Positions 20,240 through 27,619 of a stretch of 37,224 nucleotides of DNA are shown piece by piece. Below the pieces are notes generated by a model. The model did no database searches, was not told the origin of the DNA, and saw nothing but the letters and a program-made list of their open reading frames with translations. The stretch covers positions 1-37,224 of IMG/VR virus record IMGVR_UViG_3300020125_000029. One strand, 5' to 3'. This stretch comes from a virus. The translations under genes and the position numbers were made by a program. Position 1 is the stretch's first letter. Each line of letters starts with the position of its first letter.

Positions 20240-22176
20240 ATGAATATGTTCAACTATCCAAGCAAGTTGCTTTAAAGCCGTACAAGGCACGCGAACCTAT
20301 TTCGGTTGAGTATGCTACCGATCAAGAAATATATGATAATCGCGGCGGTACGCTAATCATCGATACCGAGACATATCTAAATTTGTTTCTGTTGCAAATG
20401 CTCGATATCAAGACACGCAAGATTATTAAACTACAGGTTCCGTTCAATGCTCAAAAGCTTTCTTGGATATTACATTCTTATCGCACTATTGGTTTTAACA
20501 GCATCAAATATGATATGCCGCTTATCTGGTATGCATACTTGCGTCAAGATACAGATGAAATCAAGCGTTTATCCGATGAAATAATATTTCAAAACGTTTA
20601 TCCAAAACAATTGGAAAAGGATCACGACTTTAAAATTTGGCCCACTTCGCATATTGACTTGATCGAAGTATGCCCATTGCGCGGAAGCCTGAAGTTATAC
20701 GGTGCTCGCCTTCATGCGCAGCGTATTCAAGATTTGCCTTTCGACGTTAACGCGGCGTTAGAGCCTTGGCAATTTCCAGTTGTTGAAGATTACAACATAT
20801 CCGATTTACTGGCAACTGAAACACTATTCAATAACCTAACCGAGCAATTGCAATTGCGTACTGATTTAAGCCGTGAATATAAGCAAGACTTAATGAGCAA
20901 ATCAGATGCTCAAATCGCGGAAGCCGTCATATCGAGCGAGCTAAAACGACTTACCGGCAAGTGGCCTAGCAAGCCGAAGATTGATGGTCAACTATTCTTC
21001 AACTACAAACCTCCCACCTTCATTCAATTCTTGACACCTGTATTGCAGAAAGTGTTGCAAAAGGTATGTGCAATTCAATATAGCTTAATGGATAGCGGAA
21101 GGCTCGACAAAAGTGCTGTTGATGATCTTAAAATCCAAATTGGTGCTTCAGTGTATCGAATGGGAAGCGGCGGTTTACATTCATCAGAAAAGAATGTAGC
21201 CATAAGGGCAGATAATGAACATAAATTATTGGATCGCGATGTTGCTAGTTATTATCCTGCTATCGTCCTTAATTGCAAACTTTTTCCTAATCATTTGGGT
21301 CAATCATTCTTACAGGTATATCAAACAATTGTCGATAGACGTATCGCAGCAAAAAAAGCTAAAAACATTGCAATATCAGAATGTCTTAAAATTTGCATTA
21401 ACGGGACATTTGGCAAAACTGGATCACCCTATTCTGTTCTGTACGCACCGGAAATGATGATCCAAATTACCGTTACCGGACAACTCGCATTACTTATGTT
21501 GATCGAAAAGCTGGAACTATGTTCCATTCCCGTTGTCAGTGCCAATACAGACGGCATCTTGGTTCATTGCCCACAATCCAAGGAAGCTGAATATCGAGCA
21601 ATCATTGCAATGTGGGAACAGCTAACCGGCTTCATAACAGAGGAAACCGAATATGCTGCGATCTATAGTCGCGACGTTAATGCGTATATTGCGGTTAAAA
21701 AGCCGAAAGACGGCAAGCCATCAGAAATCAAGGGTAAGAACCTTTATTATGATCCGTGGAGAGGTTCAAGTGCTAGGGATGGATACTGGCGATTTCAAAA
21801 AAATCCATCAACCCAAATCTGTATCGAAGCAATCGAAAAGTTAATTGTTGAAGGCATACCAATTGAAAAGACCATTCGAGAATGCAAGGATATTACAAAG
21901 TTTGTTGCTGTCAAGAATGTAACGGGCGGAGCACATAAAAATGGCGAGTATTTGGGAAAGGTTGTTCGATGGTATTATGCTGATAACGTTATCGGTAATA
22001 TTAATTATATTAATTCTGGAAACAAAGTCCCAGATACTGAAGGTGCTTGCCCTTGTCTTGACTTACCTAACATTTTTCCTAGCGATATTAATTATGGTTG
22101 GTATATTAGCAAATGTATAGAAATGCTGTATGATATTGGATATCATCAACGGCAGGAGCAAATAAAGTTTTTCTAA
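20236..22176 (+). CDS. Family B DNA polymerase, 646 aa
   Basis: Replicative polymerase. The exonuclease site is seen as IDTETY (42-47) and a later YNISDLLATE. Polymerase motif A is DVASYYPA (335-342), motif B NGTFGK (389-394) and motif C NTDG (437-440). At 646 residues it is short for a family B enzyme with proofreading. It is coupled as ATGA to the upstream gene and ends the rightward operon, meeting the late genes tail to tail with a four-base overlap. With the primase/helicase, clamp-like protein and SSB it would form a near-complete replisome. Confidence 0.92.
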   Translation: MNEYVQLSKQVALKPYKAREPISVEYATDQEIYDNRGGTLIIDTETYLNLFLLQMLDIKTRKIIKLQVPFNAQKLSWILHSYRTIGFNSIKYDMPLIWYAYLRQDTDEIKRLSDEIIFQNVYPKQLEKDHDFKIWPTSHIDLIEVCPLRGSLKLYGARLHAQRIQDLPFDVNAALEPWQFPVVEDYNISDLLATETLFNNLTEQLQLRTDLSREYKQDLMSKSDAQIAEAVISSELKRLTGKWPSKPKIDGQLFFNYKPPTFIQFLTPVLQKVLQKVCAIQYSLMDSGRLDKSAVDDLKIQIGASVYRMGSGGLHSSEKNVAIRADNEHKLLDRDVASYYPAIVLNCKLFPNHLGQSFLQVYQTIVDRRIAAKKAKNIAISECLKICINGTFGKTGSPYSVLYAPEMMIQITVTGQLALLMLIEKLELCSIPVVSANTDGILVHCPQSKEAEYRAIIAMWEQLTGFITEETEYAAIYSRDVNAYIAVKKPKDGKPSEIKGKNLYYDPWRGSSARDGYWRFQKNPSTQICIEAIEKLIVEGIPIEKTIRECKDITKFVAVKNVTGGAHKNGEYLGKVVRWYYADNVIGNINYINSGNKVPDTEGACPCLDLPNIFPSDINYGWYISKCIEMLYDIGYHQRQEQIKFF

Positions 22177-22631
22177 ATACCAGTTGGCGCGACAAAGCAA
22201 TAAAGAATGCGGCCGAAACCATTTTCAACTATGACATAAGTATATCCGGGTTTAGGTATAGTTGCATCTACAATAACGCTTAAAAAAATAAAACCGTGCC
22301 CGGTAGGGTTTCCCTGATCCCATTTTATTTTACTATTTGGTACTGAAATACGTGTTCCATTCGGAATAGCACCGTGCCCATCAGTAATAATTGCAATGTA
22401 ATGATCACCCTCGATTTCAAATACATCAACTTCATAAGCATCAGCTTCGCCGCAACATGAATGCCCAGGATTATCGGGCTGCATAAGTGATTGAAACCAA
22501 TGCTGGACGGTTTGTGAATTAGCAGCCCATTGACCATTGTCACGAGCATTAGCACGAAAAGCAAAAAGAATAATCAACCCGATTGCGAATAGAAGCAATA
22601 TAGCATCACTTGCATTCAATCGCTTAATCAT
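22173..22631 (-). CDS. Secreted or membrane-anchored protein, 152 aa
   Basis: The N-terminus is a signal or anchor helix (DAILLLFAIGLIILFAFRAN, residues 9-28). The rest contains HSCCGEADAY, a strand-rich core and an ending RILYCFVAP. Proteins with a Cys pair and a YCFV-type end are frequent exported proteins of rhizobia, so it was probably acquired from the host. It could act in the periplasm during lysis or lysogeny. ATGA overlap with the upstream gene. Confidence 0.6.
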   Translation of the reverse strand: MIKRLNASDAILLLFAIGLIILFAFRANARDNGQWAANSQTVQHWFQSLMQPDNPGHSCCGEADAYEVDVFEIEGDHYIAIITDGHGAIPNGTRISVPNSKIKWDQGNPTGHGFIFLSVIVDATIPKPGYTYVIVENGFGRILYCFVAPTGI

Positions 22632-22924
22632 GGATTAATATTCTTTTTATCATTTTTCGCATTGCGAAGCTCAATAGTCCAAATCCGATCACTGGTAGCT
22701 TGATGCCGCTTTTCATTCAATTCAAATCGTTGATCGTCATGTTGTTCATGGTATTCTAATTTACCAACAATCTTATCGACGGCCGTATTTAAAGCAAGCC
22801 AAAACTGCTTATTAGTTTCTTCAAACTTATTTGTAATTACAAACGATAGTTTCAACACCAAGGTTACTAATGTTAATAAGATAGTAATTGAAGATAATAT
22901 AACTGTAATTTCGGTGCTAGACAC
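22628..22924 (-). CDS. Single-helix membrane protein, possible spanin-like
   Basis: A membrane helix at residues 5-32 (ITVILSSITILLTLVTLVLK) is followed by a charged, coiled-coil-like tail. The layout, near the lysis genes, would fit an inner-membrane spanin or a tape-like accessory protein, but no outer-membrane partner is obvious. It starts at GTG 22924 with a weak GGAA site, after the terminator of the outer-membrane protein gene. Confidence 0.55.
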   Translation of the reverse strand: MSSTEITVILSSITILLTLVTLVLKLSFVITNKFEETNKQFWLALNTAVDKIVGKLEYHEQHDDQRFELNEKRHQATSDRIWTIELRNAKNDKKNINP

Positions 22925-22945
22925 ATAAGTATTCCAAGAAAGATA

Positions 22946-22966
22946 GGGGAGGGAAAATCCCTCCCC
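22946..22966 (-). terminator. Intrinsic terminator after the outer-membrane protein gene
   Basis: GGGGAGGGA (22946-22954) pairs with 22958-22966 around a three-base loop, followed on the minus strand by TATCTTTCTT. It lies 14 bases after the stop of the gene at 22980. Confidence 0.7.
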
Positions 22967-22979
22967 TTCATTGCAAAAC

Positions 22980-23708
22980 TTACCACTTTAAAGCTAGACC
23001 AGCTAAATAAGTAGTTCCAACACTACCGCAAGCGTCACCTTGTGGAAGTCCCCGCCCGATGCATACACCTTTCTGCGGAAATTTGGTCATAGCAAATACG
23101 TCAATAACGCTACCGCTGGTAAGTTGACCAAGCATTCCGATGCCAACACCCGGAGCAAGACGCCAATCCTTATTAGAGCCAGCACCAGGACCACCGATAT
23201 CGAGCGTAATATCATCTTCAGTCAAAGAACCGAAGATATATGGCTTAATGTTGCTTGCCGCTTGTCCACCCGGAAGTGTGGGAAACGGCGGAACTTGCAA
23301 ATTAAGCGTAGGAAACAATGCAGCAATATCAGATAACGGAGCACCTACCATAACACGCTGCGTAAACGTAGCAGGACCAGTTATGCTAAAGCCTTGCGCG
23401 GAACCGTTGAAGTTAGTCCATCCGAACCAACCCTCGACACCGGCAAAGTATTGGCTGTTGGGCATATTCCAAACATAACCAAGAATGCCGGCAACGCCAA
23501 TCTCGTTAGAGATTAAGCTATTTGCGTTGACACCTGGAACCGAAGCTGAAACGGTTCCACCACCGCCCATAGTTCCGATACCAAAGTAAAAGCCATTCGT
23601 TGCCGGATAAATAAGCGAAAGCTTAGGAGGCGCTTTAACGGTCAAGTCGGCCGCGAAAGCAGTTGATGCTAACAAAGAAAGTACAGTTGTAATCAGTAAT
23701 TTGCGCAT
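22980..23708 (-). CDS. Omp25/31-like outer membrane beta-barrel protein
   Basis: A 242-residue protein with a classical Sec signal peptide (MRKLLITTVLSLLASTAFA, cleaved before ADL). The mature start ADLTVKAPPKLS is typical of the Omp25/Omp31 porin-like family of Hyphomicrobiales. Alternating glycine- and aromatic-rich strands (GFYFGIGTMGGGG, YFAGVEGWFGW) continue to a terminal ALKW. The unit has its own GGGGA site, a candidate promoter and a terminator, while its neighbours are tightly coupled. It may alter the host surface, for instance to block further adsorption. Confidence 0.8.
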   Translation of the reverse strand: MRKLLITTVLSLLASTAFAADLTVKAPPKLSLIYPATNGFYFGIGTMGGGGTVSASVPGVNANSLISNEIGVAGILGYVWNMPNSQYFAGVEGWFGWTNFNGSAQGFSITGPATFTQRVMVGAPLSDIAALFPTLNLQVPPFPTLPGGQAASNIKPYIFGSLTEDDITLDIGGPGAGSNKDWRLAPGVGIGMLGQLTSGSVIDVFAMTKFPQKGVCIGRGLPQGDACGSVGTTYLAGLALKW

Positions 23709-23728
23709 TTCAAATCCCCGCAGTTTGA

Positions 23729-23757
23729 TGCTTCTGATTTGAAGCGCACAAAGTCAA
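23729..23757 (-). promoter_or_regulatory. Weak promoter candidate for the outer-membrane protein gene
   Basis: A -35-like TTGACT (23752-23757, within CTTGACTT) lies 43 bases before the start codon, but the -10 at 17 bases (GAAGCA) is poor. A GCTTC/GAAGC hairpin overlaps it. The -35 alone supports it. Confidence 0.25.
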
Positions 23758-23800
23758 GCACAAAAATGTGTGTCTTGCCGGTAACACTCCTAATTTATTT

Positions 23801-24196
23801 TTAAAGATTGCCTGTTGGCGAAATACCTTTAGATATCGAATTGGCATTAATAGAATTTGCAGGAGCAATTTCGGCAGTTGGAATAGATTTAGCTAATGCT
23901 CTACCTTCAACGGTATCTGTTGTAATAACTCCTGCTACTGGCGAAGCTGGATCAGCGGCAATCTTGCTGACAACAGCAACAGCATTTGTTTGAGTATGAT
24001 TAAGCAATCCAAATATTCCACTGATAATGGCTACCGCTATTGTCATAAAAGTAGGACTATTGAAAATATCCATTACTTGCGCTTGGGTAATATAGCCGCT
24101 ATGAGCGAACCACCCTGCGGCTCCTGCGCCGAATGCAGTAATTAACCAGCGTATAACAGATTTAATTTGCTCTTGATTAGGATTTAAATTCATCAT
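23801..24196 (-). CDS. Holin-like protein (Pam3-gp28 type), 131 aa
   Basis: Two membrane segments are seen: about 16-36 (WLITAFGAGAAGWFAHSG) and 48-65 (FMTIAVAIISGIFGLLNH). The start NQEQIKSVIRW and the HTQTNAVAVV region resemble the Pam3-gp28-type putative holins of alphaproteobacterial phages. The tail is Ala- and Ser-rich. A holin makes holes that let the lysozyme reach the wall. ATG 24196 overlaps the lysozyme stop (ATGA), which supports a lysis cassette. Confidence 0.75.
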   Translation of the reverse strand: MMNLNPNQEQIKSVIRWLITAFGAGAAGWFAHSGYITQAQVMDIFNSPTFMTIAVAIISGIFGLLNHTQTNAVAVVSKIAADPASPVAGVITTDTVEGRALAKSIPTAEIAPANSINANSISKGISPTGNL

Positions 24197-24699
24197 GCAC
24201 CTACTGTTATCGGCCTGTGAAACAATTCCTTTTCGGCCCTTCGCCTGCGATCCAAGCCGGCTAATACCTTGCCTTGCGCGCGATCATACAACATGAAATC
24301 TTCATCAGCTAATTCATAATTACCGGCATTCAATGCATTCAAAAGCGAGCAATGCTGATGCCCGAGCCACCCGGTATTGAATTGAAAATCCACCAAGGCA
24401 TCATATTGATTTTGATTAAGTACGACTTTAACTAGATGCTTAACTTCCAATTCGACCGACATTAAATCAACGGATAAGATTTGGTCCGCTTGTTCCTTGG
24501 TAATGACTTGCCCAATATAGACCTTCGGCGGTCCAGCGGCATCAGTATGCCCATAGCCAATAGTTAACGTGCCATGCACATATTGACCGGGTTTAACAAT
24601 ATGATCGCTCGCATCATCATAAGCACCAAGGATCAAACCTTCAAACGGTTCCGTTACAGTCTTGCGAGCATTTTCACTGAAATGAAGATTATCATTCAT
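24193..24699 (-). CDS. Lysozyme (endolysin), glycoside hydrolase family 24
   Basis: A 168-residue GH24 lysozyme. The catalytic Glu is E20 in PFEG, with D29 in AYDDA eight residues later and T46 in LTIGYGHTD forming the usual triad. The QNQYDALVDFQFNTG segment and a C-terminal GLDRRRRAEKELF are also typical. It cuts the glycan of peptidoglycan. No signal or SAR helix is present, so release depends on a holin, the gene that follows directly. The binding site before ATG 24699 is weak. Confidence 0.92.
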   Translation of the reverse strand: MNDNLHFSENARKTVTEPFEGLILGAYDDASDHIVKPGQYVHGTLTIGYGHTDAAGPPKVYIGQVITKEQADQILSVDLMSVELEVKHLVKVVLNQNQYDALVDFQFNTGWLGHQHCSLLNALNAGNYELADEDFMLYDRAQGKVLAGLDRRRRAEKELFHRPITVGA

Positions 24700-24711
24700 A
24701 AAATCACCATG

Positions 24712-25623
24712 TTAATATTTCCAAAAAGCTTTTTGATTAGCATTCAAAGCAGTTAAATCTCCACCAGTAAATGAATAAACACCCCATAATCCAAATTCTG
24801 CAATATCACCATCACTAAACGATGTATAGAAATCTGTTCCAAAAAACATGCGTTGCGCCGGAAGTGCATTGGTATTTGCATTCAAAGAACCTGTAAATGT
24901 AGTATCAATTTGTATTGCAGAATTTACTCCACTAAACACGCTTTGCCAAGCGTGCCAAGTATTATCGGCGGCAGTAACAGTTGCATTAGTTCCGGCAAAA
25001 ATACTTGCTTGATTAGGACCATTGTAAATCTGTAATGGCGCAACATTTGAATTACCACCCCAAATTGTTGTATTAGTACCTGTATTTTTTGCAACAACCG
25101 AAGTAGAAATTTGTTGTGCAACAACTGGTGAAGTTCCAGCAGTTTCTAAAAATTGACTACTAGCACTTACGAAGCGAGCACAAGGATTACCATTAATACA
25201 ATTAGGAATTAATTTTGGCCTTGCTGAAATAGTTGCTTGTGTCATATCGCAACTACCAGTACAAAATCCTCTAGCAGCTTGATCGTATATTGTTTTAATA
25301 GTACAGGTTCCACCTGAACAATCTGTACCACCGACCGATGTAATAATAAGCTTTCCAGTAACGGTACTCGTTTTCATATCAACACAAGTAGCATCAGCAG
25401 CATTGCAAACATTTATAGCATTATTACCAGCTTTTGCTATACTTAATGCTCGCAAGCCATAATAATATCTTGTACCACCGCCGCCTGTTACAACATCACC
25501 AATACCGCCAGCAAACGGAACCGATGAACCCGAGCCAAAAAACGGCGGAACACCATTATTACCCATTCCAAGAGCAATAACACCGCTCATTAATAAAAAC
25601 CAAAGTGCTAGACGTATTTTCAT
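24712..25623 (-). CDS. Arabinofuranosidase B-like / lectin tail protein with signal peptide
   Basis: A 303-residue protein. It starts with a Sec-like signal (MKIRLALWFLLMSGVIALG), followed by a Gly-rich link. The region YGLRALSIAKAGNNAINVCN to TIYDQAARG resembles the catalytic domain of AbfB (alpha-L-arabinofuranosidase B), and the remainder a concanavalin-like lectin fold. Similar phage proteins sit by tail fibres and may bind or cut surface sugars. ATG 25623 overlaps the fibre stop (ATGA). A signal peptide is odd for a virion protein. Confidence 0.75.
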   Translation of the reverse strand: MKIRLALWFLLMSGVIALGMGNNGVPPFFGSGSSVPFAGGIGDVVTGGGGTRYYYGLRALSIAKAGNNAINVCNAADATCVDMKTSTVTGKLIITSVGGTDCSGGTCTIKTIYDQAARGFCTGSCDMTQATISARPKLIPNCINGNPCARFVSASSQFLETAGTSPVVAQQISTSVVAKNTGTNTTIWGGNSNVAPLQIYNGPNQASIFAGTNATVTAADNTWHAWQSVFSGVNSAIQIDTTFTGSLNANTNALPAQRMFFGTDFYTSFSDGDIAEFGLWGVYSFTGGDLTALNANQKAFWKY

Positions 25624-27530
25624 TGAAATGCCTGTTGTATAGCGCCAATCATGCAAAAATTAGAAGCATTACAGAAAAATGGTAAAACATCTACAGCATT
25701 TGCAGCCGTCGATAATACCGGAGCGACGCCACCTGCAAATTTCCAAGTACCGCCATATGTATTAATTAAATCACTTCCGGTTGAAGATTGAATAACCTCA
25801 ATAAATCCAGACAAACCATTGTAGGCATTCGACGGACTAGCAAGAGTACATGGGCAAGACGCATGAATAAGTGTAACAGAAAAATTAATAAAATTATCAA
25901 AATTTGGTGTAAAAGTTGCTGTTGAAATTGCGAGTGGTGTAACAGCAAGCGAAGTATGATTACCGGCAGCATCAATCAATTTATTCGCCGTACCAGCCCA
26001 AATATTTGAATTAGTCGCAATATCGGCTGCAATTACACCAGAAGATGTAATAATACCACCAGTTAAGCCAGTACCGGCAGTAACGGAACTAACTGTTCCG
26101 ACACTAGAAGTATTACAACCGAAAGCATGAATAGATGTACTATAAGTTAAAGCAATCGCACAATTGCCAACAGGTTGTCCGGTAGCTGGTCCTGTACTTC
26201 CTGTTGCATTTAGCAATACATTATCTGCATTAACATTAGCGAACGCACTCGCCGTTATAATATTTCCAGTACAAGTAACGCCAGTACCGCAAGCAATATC
26301 TCCGGTCATGCCACCAAGCGAAGTAACGCCGCTTGCCGTAGCTGAATTGGTATCCGGTACAATCTTAATAATATAATTCAGCGTCATCGTTGGCTGTACG
26401 ATCGAATGCGCTGTATTGGAACCAAATGCACTAATCGTTCCGGTTGGCGTAAATGACGGTATATTGACTGTAACACCAGTTAAAGTAATACCGCCGCAAA
26501 GTGGATCACCAACAGAACATAAAATGCCGGTATTTGCTCCACCAGCGGGCGGAATTAATTCGCGATTTATATTATTAGTATTAACTGCCACACTACCAGG
26601 AGCATAAGTATTAGTTGAAGTCCAAGTCGGGCTAATTGCTGGCAACTCGGCAGCTAGAAGCGTATGACTTTGCGAACCACCAACAGCACCTTGCGCATTC
26701 GGTTCTACACCGAAATAAGTTGCCGTTAAATTCGACGCTGCAATGCCGCCCATATTAGGACGACCAGCAATAACGACACCGCGCAAATCAGGCAAAGTAA
26801 AAGTAGTTGTTCCATTGCCGTTTCCAAATGGAAAAAATAAAGCCGTTGTATTGGTTGTAATTGTTGCTGGATTACTCATAACAACAGTATTAGCAGTCTT
26901 AGAACTAACAACCGTGCCAGATGCAACACAAGTTGTTTCAAGCGGCGAACCTACATTAATCGAGCTTGTATCAGCAATTGCAGTTAAGGTATTGCTACCA
27001 TTCGAGCATGTTACATTCAAAATTTGAGTAATAGCGGTAAACAAAACCGAAAACGTCGAACGCGAAATTTGTTGACCATTAGCAAAGACGTATTGATTAG
27101 GTGCAATAATGCCGGCCCAAGGTTTAATTGTGCCCACAAGATTGCCGTCGCCGGTTTGCGTTCCGCCGCCGCCTGATCCGGCCGCACTGGTAACAGCATC
27201 CCAAATCAAATTCCCTTGACTGTCTTTGACAATCTGGCGATAAACTCCCGCTCCGTAAATGCCCGCTGAAGCACCGGGAGGCTTGCCGCCAGCATCTAAC
27301 GTTAACGGATTAGACCAAACAACGCTTTCGTTAGCGTCCTGCCAAATCGTTTTCAATGAAAGCGTATTTGGAATATAGAAACCGACCGTACCACCAGATA
27401 AAGGATTACCGTTATTATCAAAATATTGCTGCAAAGCATTCGGTATCAATGCTGCACTTTGCGCAAAGACTAAAGAACAGCTTAACCCATAAACGAAAGC
27501 TGAATAAATGAATGTACTAATCTTCTTCAT
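25620..27530 (-). CDS. Tail fibre with collar domain and N-terminal signal-like peptide
   Basis: A 636-residue fibre. A signal-like start (MKKISTFIYSAFVYGLSCSL, then VFA|QSAAL) comes first. The next part, QYFDNNGNPLSGGTVGFYIP to GVYRQIVKDSQGNLIWD, resembles the head-binding domain of P22-like tailspikes. A tail collar domain follows (PWAGIIAPNQYVFANGQQ, LPDLRGVVIAG). The rest is Gly/Thr/Asn-rich repeat, typical of fibre shafts, ending in a Cys-containing receptor tip. ATG 27530 is chosen; TTG 27560 and ATG 27545 are alternatives. Confidence 0.85.
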   Translation of the reverse strand: MKKISTFIYSAFVYGLSCSLVFAQSAALIPNALQQYFDNNGNPLSGGTVGFYIPNTLSLKTIWQDANESVVWSNPLTLDAGGKPPGASAGIYGAGVYRQIVKDSQGNLIWDAVTSAAGSGGGGTQTGDGNLVGTIKPWAGIIAPNQYVFANGQQISRSTFSVLFTAITQILNVTCSNGSNTLTAIADTSSINVGSPLETTCVASGTVVSSKTANTVVMSNPATITTNTTALFFPFGNGNGTTTFTLPDLRGVVIAGRPNMGGIAASNLTATYFGVEPNAQGAVGGSQSHTLLAAELPAISPTWTSTNTYAPGSVAVNTNNINRELIPPAGGANTGILCSVGDPLCGGITLTGVTVNIPSFTPTGTISAFGSNTAHSIVQPTMTLNYIIKIVPDTNSATASGVTSLGGMTGDIACGTGVTCTGNIITASAFANVNADNVLLNATGSTGPATGQPVGNCAIALTYSTSIHAFGCNTSSVGTVSSVTAGTGLTGGIITSSGVIAADIATNSNIWAGTANKLIDAAGNHTSLAVTPLAISTATFTPNFDNFINFSVTLIHASCPCTLASPSNAYNGLSGFIEVIQSSTGSDLINTYGGTWKFAGGVAPVLSTAANAVDVLPFFCNASNFCMIGAIQQAFQ

Positions 27531-27619
27531 AATATGGTTGTCCATCGTAATATACTTCAATATGTGGGCAACGGTATGGTATTCAATCCTGGCAACAATA
27601 GTATTGTTCTTAATATCAT
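27517..27619 (-). pseudogene. Frame-broken small protein between fibre and ejection genes
   Basis: ATG 27619 overlaps the upstream stop as ATGA and reads MILRTILLLPGLNTI before stopping at 27557 after 20 codons. In the +1 frame the text continues as a plausible end, RCPHIEVYYDGQPYYEED, stopping at 27517 just inside the fibre gene. Joined, they give about 33 residues with a hydrophobic start and an acidic, tyrosine-rich tail. A single extra base near 27575 (for example CC) would explain the break; the sequence or the gene could be at fault. Confidence 0.4.

Noticed and set aside
25766-27199. Several frames on both strands inside the fibre gene
   Set aside because: They are shadows of the low-complexity fibre sequence and have no starts or couplings of their own.
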